A stretch of 64,000 nucleotides of DNA from Gracilimonas mengyeensis (lineage in GTDB: Bacteria > Bacteroidota > Rhodothermia > Balneolales > Balneolaceae), in contig NZ_FXTP01000001.1 in the NCBI RefSeq assembly GCF_900182705.1, forward strand, positions 496,001 through 560,000, given 5' to 3'. This document shows positions 25,613-34,826 of this stretch, one piece after another (the stretch's first letter is position 1; the number at the start of each line of letters is the position of its first letter). A model generated the notes under the pieces. It saw nothing but the letters and a program-made list of their open reading frames with translations, did not search any database and was not told the DNA's origin. The translations under genes and the position numbers were made by a program.

Positions 25613-27571
25613 TCAGTCCTTCTCATCAAGATTCCAGTAAATGGTATAATGATCATGATTTACTTCATAGAACGGAGCAAGTCTAATATCATTGGCATCC
25701 CCTACATTGGTTAAAGTAAATTGCAACGGCTCTGAAGTTCCTTCAACCCACCCCTGCACAGAGTTGGTCTGTGGTTGTAAATCAGGTACATCTACCGTAG
25801 GTAAAGAAAAATACTCGTATTGTTCACTGTGGGCATATTGACTTTGAATGGGTATTTCTTCCCCTACTATGCCAGCTAGCAGAATGGGACCATGCATAAA
25901 GGCAATGGTATTCTCATCCCCGCTTAGGCTTTCTGTGCGGGTCTCCATTGGCAATGTTACTTCTATGGTATCACCGTTTTTCCAAATCCTGGCTATTTCT
26001 ATATAGCTACTAGGCTCACTTCCAATTTCAATGCTATTTCCATTTACAGAAATGGCAAAATCCTCTCCTGCCCAATAAGGTCGACGCATCATAATGCTAA
26101 ACTCTTTGGGTTCGTCAGTATGTATCGTGAAAGTACTTGATTCAGATTTTGGGAAGCTGGTTTCTTGTATCACACGTACCCCTTTCTCTTCCCAATCCAA
26201 TTGTGAGGGGATAAAAAGGTTTACAAATAATTCGTCCTGGCCATGCATATAAATATAGCGTCCGTACTTGGTGTGATTTTCCATACCACTGCCCACACAA
26301 CACCAGAAAGAATCATAAGGAGTACTAAATATTTTGTGGTAACCAGGCTCCATGGATATGTAGTAAGCAAACATCCCGGTTTGAGGATCTTGTGAAGCCA
26401 GAATATGATTATACAAGGCCCTTTCGTAATAATCGGCATATTGAGGATGAGCGCTCCACCGGGATAAATGCTGCGTTAACTTCAGCATATTATACGTGTT
26501 GCAGGTTTCTGAACTGGATTTGCTCAGTCGTTCAGATTTTATCTTGGGAGGTCCAAAGTGTTCACCATCACTGTTTCCACCGTTTACGTAGGTGTGATTT
26601 TCTGTAACCGTTTTCCAAAAGAACTCGGCAGCTTCTTTCATTTCCGTATCCCCGGAAACCTCATAAAGCCGGGCATCACCAATCACCTTTGGAATTTGAG
26701 TGTTTGCATGAAGGCCTGCAAGTCGGTCTTCATTATCAGCCAGGGGCTCAAAAATGCTATGATCGGTGAATTTCCGGGATAATTCTACATACTTTTCTTC
26801 TTGGGTGATGGCATATAAATCCGCCATCACTTCCTTCATCCCTCCAAACTCTGTCTTGAGGATTTCCTGAAATTGTTCTTCTGAAAACGAATTTGCCCAT
26901 TCTACGGTCCAGTCAGACAGTTCAACCAAAATATCTAATGCGGCTTCATTATCTGCATATAGATAGGCGTCTCTGAGGCCTGCAAAAAGTTTATGGAGGT
27001 TGTACCACGGCACCCAGCTTCCATTCAGGGCAAAAGGTTCGGCTTCGATTTTTCCGGTCCGTACTTCGTTGAGAATCTCTTCTCCATTTGGGACCCCGCC
27101 AACATACCCCGTGCCAATAGCTTCTTGAGACCGCCTCAGCTCATTCACTACATAATCCAGGCGTTCCCCAAATTCTTGTTTGCCCGTTGCGGCGTAAATC
27201 ATTGACAGAGCGGACACATAATGTCCCAGTGAATGGCCATCCAAACCATCTCCCATCTCACCCTGTTCTTCCCATCCGCCATAATTGGGAGCTTTGGGAT
27301 CTAAACCCGCTTCTTTTAAAAAGGGAGCTAGTAAGCGATCAGCATCTAACTTTAGCAAGTATTTACCATTTAGTTCCATCGCTGATTTAAAGGGACTATC
27401 GAGCAGCTGTACATCACTTAGCGAAAATAACTGGTATTTAACCTGGCTGTCATCTCCATCCTGAGCTTTAGAAAGTGTTGAATTGCAAACAATCATTGCC
27501 AATGCAACTATTGAGACCCTCCACCAAAGATTCATCAAATATGTGTTATAGTTTTTGTTCGTGTATTTCAT
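25613..27571 (-). CDS. GH127/GH146-type beta-L-arabinofuranosidase (DUF1680 family)
   Basis: This 652-residue exported protein has a signal peptide of about 36 residues (ending SKAQ). It contains an (alpha/alpha)6 barrel and C-terminal beta-sandwich domains. The zinc site of the family is complete: E355 and C357 in SSSETCNTY, and the paired C424-C425 in SFWCCVGSGMEN. E337 in DGEHFG matches the proposed acid/base. These enzymes act on beta-L-arabinofuranosyl residues, found in plant extensins and at ends of some pectic arabinan side chains, with a zinc-bound cysteine as nucleophile. The C-terminal LAPFYEV-YTIYW ending is seen in the GH146-like part of the family, so GH127 and GH146 cannot be separated here. 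It follows susD2 by 98 bp and belongs to that operon. Confidence 0.92.
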   Translation of the reverse strand: MKYTNKNYNTYLMNLWWRVSIVALAMIVCNSTLSKAQDGDDSQVKYQLFSLSDVQLLDSPFKSAMELNGKYLLKLDADRLLAPFLKEAGLDPKAPNYGGWEEQGEMGDGLDGHSLGHYVSALSMIYAATGKQEFGERLDYVVNELRRSQEAIGTGYVGGVPNGEEILNEVRTGKIEAEPFALNGSWVPWYNLHKLFAGLRDAYLYADNEAALDILVELSDWTVEWANSFSEEQFQEILKTEFGGMKEVMADLYAITQEEKYVELSRKFTDHSIFEPLADNEDRLAGLHANTQIPKVIGDARLYEVSGDTEMKEAAEFFWKTVTENHTYVNGGNSDGEHFGPPKIKSERLSKSSSETCNTYNMLKLTQHLSRWSAHPQYADYYERALYNHILASQDPQTGMFAYYISMEPGYHKIFSTPYDSFWCCVGSGMENHTKYGRYIYMHGQDELFVNLFIPSQLDWEEKGVRVIQETSFPKSESSTFTIHTDEPKEFSIMMRRPYWAGEDFAISVNGNSIEIGSEPSSYIEIARIWKNGDTIEVTLPMETRTESLSGDENTIAFMHGPILLAGIVGEEIPIQSQYAHSEQYEYFSLPTVDVPDLQPQTNSVQGWVEGTSEPLQFTLTNVGDANDIRLAPFYEVNHDHYTIYWNLDEKD

Positions 27572-27602
27572 TGTTTAGATATGCCATTACTTTTGAATTA
27601 AT

Positions 27603-27637
27603 AGCGGGCTGATCTGCATAGAACAGATCAACCCGCT
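27603..27637. terminator. Strong hairpin between susD2 and the GH127 gene
   Basis: AGCGGGCTGATCTG (27603-27616) pairs with CAGATCAACCCGCT (27624-27637) over 14 bp; the single mismatch is a G-T wobble in the minus-strand RNA. It lies just after the susD2 stop. Only short T stretches follow, so it may act as an attenuator or an RNA-stabilising structure rather than a full terminator. Confidence 0.55.
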
Positions 27638-27669
27638 GATTATTTATGTACTAATTATTCGCGCAATAA

Positions 27670-29304
27670 TTAGTATCCCGGATTTTGACTAAGATTTGGG
27701 TTAGTGTTCAACTCATTCGTAGGAATCGGGAACAATACTCTATAGTCCCCATTCGGCTCATGAGAAAACCATGATTTCTCCGTAAACACGCCAAAACGGA
27801 TTAAATCCTGACGTCGTCGTCCTTCCTGGTTAAATTCCCATCCGAGTTCATCCAAAAAACGGCCATACTGAATATCATCGCCACCTTCCTGAGTAGTTAC
27901 GTTATGATCTCTGCGACCATAATCATATACACTACCCCCCATCAATTCAGCGCCAGTAACGATGGCTCTTCCAGGGTTATCAAAAGCTCGTTCACGTATT
28001 TGTGTAACAATGGTAGCCGCCTGATCAGCTGAACCTGTTCTCAACAATGCTTCGGCTTTCATCATTAAAACATCCGCATAACGGAACAACGGATAATCGT
28101 TATTCAGGATATTGGAGGACCCTTTGGCTATTTCGAATTTCCCCAAGCGTACTCCATGAATCCCTAAGGATTCATCTACACCAGGTACTTCGTTGATGTA
28201 ATCCAGGGGTAAACCTGCACCCTCTCCTAAAGTAGCAAACAGAGAATCACCGCTGGAGGAATACTGCTGACCCATTATCCAGTTATCGGTATAGCGTGCA
28301 TCAAGCGTATCATAAGTGTTGATGGCCTGGGGAATACCACACATTCCACCCCATGGACCTGATAACAGCTCATACGTTGCCTGACTTGCAGGCTGTAATG
28401 TTTGCATATGGATATCAAAAGCGTTCCAGTTGTCGGTATACTTTTCATCAATTGGAATCGCAAAAATGATTTCGCTGGAATTTTGATTTTCCGTCACGAA
28501 TACATTTTTCTGAACAGGCTCTAAGGCATAACCAGCTCCTGAGTTGATGACAGCATTGGTATGCTCAATCACCTGATTCCAGGCTGGAGTGCCGGTATAT
28601 ACTTCAGCGTTCAGGTACACTTTTGCAAGTAAGGTATGAGCCGCCCACTTGTTGAATTTGCCGTAGGTAGTTTGGTTGTTTTCCTCACTGAGTAAGTCAA
28701 TGTTTGAAGTAATTTCGTTTACTACAAAATCATACACCTCTTGGCGTGTGTTTTGCTCAGGCAAGAATCCTTCAGGCACATCAAACCTATCTACAATCGG
28801 AACATTACCATACAAATCAAGAAGTATGTAATAATAAGCCGCTCTAAGTACTCTTATTTCAGCAATAGCAGCTGCCTGTTCTTCCTGGGGAAGCTCAATG
28901 GCTCCAGACTCGATTTGATAGAGTACCCGGTTTGTAGTGGTAATAGCGGAATAGGTTCTGTCCCATACCGTAGAAGCTACCGCGTTGTCGGCCGTCCACC
29001 TGTGTTCGTGCAACCTGCGGTAAATTCCACCATCAACCCAGCCGTTGGGTCGCGCTGGGATCACAATTTGGTCAGCGGTGATTTCTTGTGCCCGCCAAAG
29101 GCCATTCCATTGTAATACAATGGCATTCCACGGTACATAAGCCTGTCCAATAATGGCAGTTACATCGTCAGCGCCAGCTTCAAACTCACTAACAATAATT
29201 TCGTTATAGCTATCATTTGCTAATTCGGTACATCCCAAAGGCAGCAGCAATGCTGCAAGAATGATCCAAATTCCTTTATGTCTGTTTAATTTGATCACTT
29301 TCAT
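27670..29304 (-). CDS. SusD/RagB-type glycan-binding lipoprotein 2
   Basis: This 544-residue outer-membrane lipoprotein has lipobox PLGC with Cys 25. SusD features include the helix EIRVLRAAYYYILLDLYGNVPIV (about residues 149-171), FRYADVLMMKAEALLRTG, and the C-terminal EFNQEGRRRQDLIRFGVF with NPNLSQNPGY at the end. It is only weakly similar to SusD1, which suggests the two transport systems recognise different oligosaccharides. It starts 14 bp after the susC2 stop codon and is followed by the GH127 gene, so a beta-arabinofuranoside-containing glycan is a reasonable guess for its ligand. Confidence 0.94.
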   Translation of the reverse strand: MKVIKLNRHKGIWIILAALLLPLGCTELANDSYNEIIVSEFEAGADDVTAIIGQAYVPWNAIVLQWNGLWRAQEITADQIVIPARPNGWVDGGIYRRLHEHRWTADNAVASTVWDRTYSAITTTNRVLYQIESGAIELPQEEQAAAIAEIRVLRAAYYYILLDLYGNVPIVDRFDVPEGFLPEQNTRQEVYDFVVNEITSNIDLLSEENNQTTYGKFNKWAAHTLLAKVYLNAEVYTGTPAWNQVIEHTNAVINSGAGYALEPVQKNVFVTENQNSSEIIFAIPIDEKYTDNWNAFDIHMQTLQPASQATYELLSGPWGGMCGIPQAINTYDTLDARYTDNWIMGQQYSSSGDSLFATLGEGAGLPLDYINEVPGVDESLGIHGVRLGKFEIAKGSSNILNNDYPLFRYADVLMMKAEALLRTGSADQAATIVTQIRERAFDNPGRAIVTGAELMGGSVYDYGRRDHNVTTQEGGDDIQYGRFLDELGWEFNQEGRRRQDLIRFGVFTEKSWFSHEPNGDYRVLFPIPTNELNTNPNLSQNPGY

Positions 29305-29318
29305 AATAAATCCTTTAT

Positions 29319-32315
29319 CTAAAATTTGATGTCAATTCCAAGTGTAAATGTGCGGGTAGTCGGGTACTTGTCCCGGTAATCATTACCAGGAGCCAACCCA
29401 TTACCGTCACCAAATAAGGTCACTTCAGGATCTATTCCTTTGTAATCTGTGAATACAGATGTATTCAGAGAAGAAGCGTACACCCTTATAGACTTGAAAT
29501 ACTTAGCAGCAGAGACCGGTATCTGGTAACCCAGGGTGATATTATCAACCTTCCAGTAGTCTCCGTCTTCAACATAGTAGCTGTTGAATTCAAGCGGCAT
29601 ATCAGAACTCAGTATCTCTCTGCCAAATACAGGATCATAAGCTGAACTCAGGCGGTTGTATTCCTGAATAGATGGGTTTTCATAAAACATGCGGGAGAAG
29701 TTGAGAATTTGGAAATCAAATGCTCCTCGCATGGCAATACTCAGATCCCAATTTTTGTAGTTGAAGGTATTATTCCAACCTGCATACCAATCGGGCAAAC
29801 CGTTTCCTAATCGCTGTTTGTTTTCAAAGGAATGATTGAATTCACTATACGGAACGGCATTGCCGTCTGCATCTTCGTAAATCCAGGCTCCATTTTCATC
29901 CACATCAATAACTTTGTAGCCATAAAAATCACCGATATCATGCCCAACCTGTACAAGGTGGGTGAAGGTTTGAAGAGGCTCACCAGTATAACCTGTGGTG
30001 AAGTAATCGTTTGTGGCTTCGTATAAGTTGTTAGACAAGCTTTTAAGCTTATTGGAATTCGTAGAGAAGTTCATGCTTGAAGTCCAGCTGAAGTCTTTGG
30101 ACTGAACCGGGATAATTTCCAGCAACACTTCTACCCCTTTATTCTGCATGGTACCTACGTTGGCACGGGTGGTACCATAAAGGTTTGGAGGGCTAGGAAC
30201 CGGGTAGTCATACAGCAGACCGTTGATGTCACGAATGTAATAATCCACATTACCGCTTAAACGACCGTTTAACATCATGAAGTCAACACCAAAGTTGAGC
30301 TCTTCTTTTTCTTCCCATTGTAAATCCGGATTAGGATTCTGGGTTGGAGTCAGCGTACGGTTCCATGCTCCGTTCGTGTATACATAATCCTGATATCCAA
30401 GCTTGGCTAAACCCAGGAACAGGTCTTCTGGCTGTGTTCCTGTTACCCCGTATCCTACGCGGAGCTTGAGGTCATCAAAAATGTTCTGTTCAGACATAAA
30501 TGATTCAGCCGTCACTCTCCAACCTGCAGAGATGGCTGGGAAAAGTCCCCAGGGACTATCAGTACCATATAACTGGCTGGCAGCTTCATACCTAAGACTA
30601 CCCATCAGCAGGTATTTATTGTCGTAATCGTAATTTACACGGCCAAAAAAGCTGATCAGATTGGTTACATGCTTATAGCTGTAAATGTCGGTCAAACCTT
30701 CTTTAAAAGCTTTACCTATACCAATATTGTTGTAGGTGAAAGCATCAGTTGGAAAGTCCCAGTTCTGCATCCAGTTTTCTTTAAACATATTCTCCTGGTA
30801 ACTATAACCGCCTAATACATCGATGTCATGAGATCCGTAAAAGGTGTTAGTATACTCACCGGTTAGCTCAAGCAGTTGCTCGGTACCTTCCTCTGCCCCG
30901 TTGGAGGCAAATCCATTCAAACCATCACGTACCGTCCTTGGATGTTGTTTGGTTTCATAATAGCCCCTGGTTTGATTGTACTTGCTGAACGAGCCAACGG
31001 CTTTCAGTCTTACATTATTTACAGGAGTATATGTGAGCGTTCCGCTTATTCGTGAATTTTCATTATGGTTTTCACCATCTGTTTCTTCAAGTCTTGAAAG
31101 CGGGTTTTCGTAGTTGAAGTTACCCAACTGCTGATACCAGGTGCCATCATCATTCTTCACGGGAGAAGTCGGATTGTAAATAATCGCCTGCCGGTAAGTA
31201 TATCCGTTAAAACTGGCCCCGTCTCCGGTAGTTACGTAAGTATTTCTTGAATTTAAGGCGCTAACATTCAACTTCACCTTGTCATCAAACATCAAATGAT
31301 TCACTTCAGCTCTCAGCCTCAATGTCTCATTGTCTGATTTTTTGAAAATACCTTCTTCATCCTGGAAGTTTACATTTGCATAGTAATTGGTGCTGATTGT
31401 GCCTCCGCTAAACGAAATGTTATGCGTTTGACTTATAGGAGTCCGGGTAACTTGGTCCAACCAGTCGGTAGAACTTCCCTTATCCCAGGAAGCATCTCTT
31501 AGGCCGGCATCAATTTGATTTCTGTAATCTTTGGCTGTTAATACATCCAGACTATTTGCAATGGTCTGAGTGCTAACCGTACTTGAGAAAGTAACTGAAG
31601 GCTCAAAATCTCCCGTTCCTCCTTTTGTGGTAATGAGAATCACTCCATTTGAGCCACGGGTACCGTAGATTGCTGCCGCAGAACCATCTTTTAGAACGTT
31701 AATGGATTGAATATCCTGTGGAGCTACCGTTTCCAGGTTACCAGGGATCCCGTCAATCAGAATAAGCGGATTGGGGTTGGCACCCAATAAGGTGGTATTT
31801 CCACGCAGTTTGATTTCAGAACCGCTGGTAGGATCTCCACTTGGGGATGCAATGGTTAAACCTGCCACTTTACCTTGAATCAACTGGCCGGCATCCTTCA
31901 CATTCCCGGTAACAAAATCATCAGAATTAATTGAAGAAACCGAACTGGTTACTTCATCCTTGCTAATGGTTCCATATCCTACTACCACAATATCTTCTCC
32001 TGTTAGGGACATGGGCGATAGTTCGATATCTATTTCTTCCCTTCCATCAATAGGTACTTCTAAAGTTTCGAAGCCTATAAACGAAAAAATCAGGGTGTCG
32101 TTAAGTGAAGGGACTGTCAATTGGTATGTACCAGTTAAATCCGTAGTACCCCCCATGGTGGTACCCTTAACTTTTATATTCACACCGGGCAAAGTATCGT
32201 CGGTGCTTGCATCTGTAACAACGCCAGATACTTGCTGTGCGATCACGGTCCCCTGCCAGAGAAGTACCAGCGAAAACACGGTTAGGCACGTGGCATAAAA
32301 AGTAGCTTTTTTCAT
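29319..32315 (-). CDS. SusC/RagA-type TonB-dependent outer-membrane transporter 2
   Basis: This 998-residue protein has the same parts as SusC1: signal peptide (1-26), regulatory-like domain (28-105), the TonB-box-like EDIVVVGYG, a plug with PLILIDGIPG and NVLKDGSAAAIYGTRGSNGVILITT, and a barrel ending in a terminal Phe. The first 115 residues and the upstream DNA are close to those of SusC1, while the extracellular loops differ. It should import a second class of arabinose-containing oligosaccharides through the outer membrane. Its operon (susC2, susD2, GH127) has its own arabinose-type operator 256 bp upstream. Confidence 0.96.
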   Translation of the reverse strand: MKKATFYATCLTVFSLVLLWQGTVIAQQVSGVVTDASTDDTLPGVNIKVKGTTMGGTTDLTGTYQLTVPSLNDTLIFSFIGFETLEVPIDGREEIDIELSPMSLTGEDIVVVGYGTISKDEVTSSVSSINSDDFVTGNVKDAGQLIQGKVAGLTIASPSGDPTSGSEIKLRGNTTLLGANPNPLILIDGIPGNLETVAPQDIQSINVLKDGSAAAIYGTRGSNGVILITTKGGTGDFEPSVTFSSTVSTQTIANSLDVLTAKDYRNQIDAGLRDASWDKGSSTDWLDQVTRTPISQTHNISFSGGTISTNYYANVNFQDEEGIFKKSDNETLRLRAEVNHLMFDDKVKLNVSALNSRNTYVTTGDGASFNGYTYRQAIIYNPTSPVKNDDGTWYQQLGNFNYENPLSRLEETDGENHNENSRISGTLTYTPVNNVRLKAVGSFSKYNQTRGYYETKQHPRTVRDGLNGFASNGAEEGTEQLLELTGEYTNTFYGSHDIDVLGGYSYQENMFKENWMQNWDFPTDAFTYNNIGIGKAFKEGLTDIYSYKHVTNLISFFGRVNYDYDNKYLLMGSLRYEAASQLYGTDSPWGLFPAISAGWRVTAESFMSEQNIFDDLKLRVGYGVTGTQPEDLFLGLAKLGYQDYVYTNGAWNRTLTPTQNPNPDLQWEEKEELNFGVDFMMLNGRLSGNVDYYIRDINGLLYDYPVPSPPNLYGTTRANVGTMQNKGVEVLLEIIPVQSKDFSWTSSMNFSTNSNKLKSLSNNLYEATNDYFTTGYTGEPLQTFTHLVQVGHDIGDFYGYKVIDVDENGAWIYEDADGNAVPYSEFNHSFENKQRLGNGLPDWYAGWNNTFNYKNWDLSIAMRGAFDFQILNFSRMFYENPSIQEYNRLSSAYDPVFGREILSSDMPLEFNSYYVEDGDYWKVDNITLGYQIPVSAAKYFKSIRVYASSLNTSVFTDYKGIDPEVTLFGDGNGLAPGNDYRDKYPTTRTFTLGIDIKF

Positions 32316-32506
32316 ATTACCTCTGTTTTAAATTTGGTTGAGATAGACAGTAGGCAGACCAAAATTAACCCAGCTACACCGCACAATAACTAGTTAAGTA
32401 CCTCCTACTAACTGCTCATTTGTTTTTATTCCGTTTTCAATTAGAGAAGCCTGAGTCCAACATATTTAGAGCTCAAAAAATCACCCGATATGTCTCCAAA
32501 AAACAA

Positions 32507-32514
32507 AAGCGCTT
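32507..32514. promoter_or_regulatory. AAGCGCTT palindrome in the susC2 promoter
   Basis: The palindrome AAGCGCTT lies in the context CAAAAGCGCTTCCAA, 192 bp before the susC2 start and 56 bp from the AraR-type operator. The paralogous site ahead of susC1 is at nearly the same distance. A LacI-type regulator is the obvious candidate binder, not encoded here. Confidence 0.45.
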
Positions 32515-32570
32515 CCAATTTTTTCCAAATAAAAAGCATTTTTCGATAGCAGAATCAGACAATCAATAAT

Positions 32571-32589
32571 TGGTGTCTATTTGACACTT
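32571..32589. promoter_or_regulatory. Candidate AraR operator ahead of susC2
   Basis: The sequence tggtgtctatttgacactt contains GTGTC-N5-GACAC as a perfect palindrome and differs from the susC1 copy only in the spacer. It lies 256 bp before the susC2 start, the same distance as the copy before susC1. Confidence 0.65.
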
Positions 32590-32868
32590 AATATTTTGGA
32601 GAAATACCCTGTAAGATGCAAGCACTATGCTAAAATTTTTTTACTAATCTTTACAGAAAGAGCTTTTCTTAAATTTTTGAACTTTAAATTTTTAAAAACT
32701 TAAGTTTTTAACATTTTAAATCATTACGCCTCATTTATTTACGGATGTTATTTTATAAAAAGCTTTTTCTTTTGTAATTGCATGCATGAAAACTCTCCTA
32801 TTTTTTTAGGCTTTTTGTATATCAGAGAGCGAATGACTTAAATCCTGAAAACTTTTAATTTCTTAAAT

Positions 32869-33141
32869 AACGTGAGTTCGATATAAAACCCATCATCTTG
32901 AGCCGTTATTTTTGACCAAAACCGAAACAATATTATTGCAGAGATGACAGAATCTGTGATGGGTAGTCATCGTGGGACCAGACCCGCGATCTCCTAACTA
33001 CCGGCAACGCTGGGCAACAACGAGGTAATGATGAGTACTACGCCATGTGCCGGGAGATCCCGGTTATGCGATTCCGCTGCGCTACATCTTGACCGGGATG
33101 ACAGGCCTATTTTCGTGTCATTCTTATATCGAACTCACGTT
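32869..33141. mobile_element. 273-bp element with perfect 18-bp terminal inverted repeats (MITE-like)
   Basis: AACGTGAGTTCGATATAA at 32869-32886 is repeated as its exact reverse complement at 33124-33141. The interior is more G/C-rich than the flanks, encodes no protein and includes a 14-bp palindrome (CCGGGAGATCCCGG, about 33050-33063). No target duplication is obvious. The paralogous region ahead of susC1 lacks the element: there TTAAATAA (24992-24999) is followed after 54 bp by the distal motif, and here the element end is followed after exactly 54 bp by the same motif. The element therefore looks inserted, not ancestral. Confidence 0.7.
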
Positions 33142-33269
33142 GAATAGCCATTTATGACATTGATAAGCAGGTAATATTTGCACGAAAATGCAGAAAATGC
33201 TTCCAGTAATTTATCGATTTTGGAATTTGTATCAAGAAGAGCTCAACCAAGTTTCACTCATAGGATCAA

Positions 33270-33483
33270 TCTGAGAATGGAATAAAAAGGATGAGAATTA
33301 GGCCTGCCTTACTCTGGTCCCAGCGTCCATCAAAACCAGTATAAGGAGTTGGCTCTTCATCCATGCCCTGGCATCCCAATTTTCCAGCTCAAATAGATAG
33401 AGCTTAACGACATCTCCTGATGGCCGAACCGAGAATTTTAATTCTGGCTCTGGTTGGACTTTAGGGAGAATAGCCACAAACAA
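33270..33483 (-). pseudogene. Possible degraded coding remnant
   Basis: A minus-strand frame of 61 codons (33298-33483) reads a protein-like sequence (ELKFSVRPSGDVVKLYLFEL, then ENWDARAW). Shortly afterwards another frame of the same strand takes over with MDEEPTPYTGFDGRWDQSKA, ending near 33270. The switch in the middle looks like a frameshift in an old gene end. I recognise no family, there is no good start, and the remnant could also be chance. Confidence 0.25.
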
Positions 33484-33559
33484 CTGTCCCTATGATAAGG
33501 GCCGTGATAACTTTTTTTATGGCTATATTATTTCAGGTGTTAGCCGCTTATGTATTCCA

Positions 33560-34807
33560 TTATTCTTCCTCGAGAAACAAACTCAGATCAATAGCTTCGG
33601 CAATCAGGCGGTGCCCGGTTTCATTAGGGTGAAGATGATCACCGGTATCACCTTTAGGAAGTAACTGGGTTGGATTTTCTGGATCTCCAAGCGCCTTGTC
33701 CAAGTCTATAACTGCATCAAACACCCCGCTGTTTCTAATCCAGTCATTTACTTCCTGCCGTGCACGTTCACTTTCGGGCCGATCGTAAAATGATTCTCCA
33801 AACGGCATCAAAGTAGCCCCATACACTTTTATATCTTCCTGATGAGCCTTTTCAACCATTTCCTTATATGCAGCTTTTAAATCACTCACTACCTGATCTG
33901 CATGTTCTTCGCTTCTCACCCCGCCAATATCGTTGATACCTTCCAGGATAATCAGCCATTCTACGCCCGGCTGATCCAGCACATCTCGTTCAAAGCGATC
34001 TACAGCTGCGGGTCCAAGGCAAGCTTTTAATACGCAATTACCGCCTATCCCCTGGTTCAATACTGAAATATGATCGGTGCTATCATTTGCCTGCAGACGT
34101 TTGGCTAATTCATCGGGCCAGCGGTTTTGTTTATTGGTACCCGAACCACGTCCGTCGGTGATGGAGTTGCCCAACACAGCTACAGCAGCAAAATGCTCCG
34201 GAGCTTTTACATCAATAGCATCAATTAAATACCAGTGATTCGTCTGGGCCGCATTGGGCATATTTTCGGCAGAAACTGCATCACCATTTACAATATATGA
34301 AGTAGTCCGAGAGCCGGGGTGCCCCGTTAAATCAGAGGATACACTATCTACATGCATAGTTATAGACAGCCTGGAAAGTGCCTCCAGATCAAACGAAAAT
34401 GGTTCACTAAAAACCCGTTCACCAGGCTGAATAGTAACGGAAGACTCTCCATCAAAACTGAGAGCCAAATCTGTACCGGCGTCGATGGCACTGCTGTCGG
34501 TAGACTGTGCCACGTGTACCGAGTGAATAGCTACAGGTTTAGTTCCAAAAGCATTGGAAAGACTCAGGCGAAGCGTATCCCCTCCCATATTTACCTGTAT
34601 CACCTGCCGGATGGTATTGCCAGACAAACCGGGTTCAGGTGGCATATTTCGTGGTTCCACCAGCTGTTGGGCCGTACTCCAGGCCCCCAACCATTCCATT
34701 TCTTCTCCCGTCTGTTGAGTTTGAGTGCATGCGCTAAATCCTATCATTGCCATCAAACCAATCAAGACTACAACGGCAGTTGATGATTCCATTCTGATCT
34801 TTATCAT
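33560..34807 (-). CDS. SGNH/GDSL-type esterase, lipoprotein
   Basis: This 415-residue lipoprotein has lipobox FSAC with Cys 27. An N-terminal beta-rich jelly-roll part (about 38-200) precedes an SGNH hydrolase domain (about 205-412). The four SGNH blocks can be seen: nucleophile S215 in GNSITDG, Gly in GIGGN (with N257), N292 in GINDIG and the dyad D390-H393 in DHLHPN. Such enzymes usually remove acetyl groups from plant polysaccharides. It is a close relative of the first 410 residues of the GDSL protein at 50651, which instead ends in a carbohydrate-binding-like module and a sorting tail. It follows the GH30 gene by 19 bp and is probably co-transcribed with it. Confidence 0.9.
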   Translation of the reverse strand: MIKIRMESSTAVVVLIGLMAMIGFSACTQTQQTGEEMEWLGAWSTAQQLVEPRNMPPEPGLSGNTIRQVIQVNMGGDTLRLSLSNAFGTKPVAIHSVHVAQSTDSSAIDAGTDLALSFDGESSVTIQPGERVFSEPFSFDLEALSRLSITMHVDSVSSDLTGHPGSRTTSYIVNGDAVSAENMPNAAQTNHWYLIDAIDVKAPEHFAAVAVLGNSITDGRGSGTNKQNRWPDELAKRLQANDSTDHISVLNQGIGGNCVLKACLGPAAVDRFERDVLDQPGVEWLIILEGINDIGGVRSEEHADQVVSDLKAAYKEMVEKAHQEDIKVYGATLMPFGESFYDRPESERARQEVNDWIRNSGVFDAVIDLDKALGDPENPTQLLPKGDTGDHLHPNETGHRLIAEAIDLSLFLEEE

Positions 34808-34826
34808 AACTATGTATTCCTTTTGC

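Larger units (their letters stand above)
32316..33559. other. Long regulatory region upstream of susC2 with an inserted element
   Basis: This 1244-bp region has no convincing intact gene. The part next to susC2 parallels the susC1 promoter: AAGCGCTT at 32507 and the AraR-type palindrome at 32571. Then comes a 273-bp inverted-repeat element at 32869-33141, and beyond it the distal AAATGCTTCCA motif at 33195. The last 300 bp hold a possible coding remnant at 33270-33483. No clear terminator for the GDSL esterase gene is seen. Confidence 0.6.

Noticed and set aside
21407-32315. ECF sigma/anti-sigma or hybrid two-component control of the SusC genes
   Set aside because: Neither SusC has an STN signalling domain, and no sigma, FecR-like or histidine-kinase gene is in the window.
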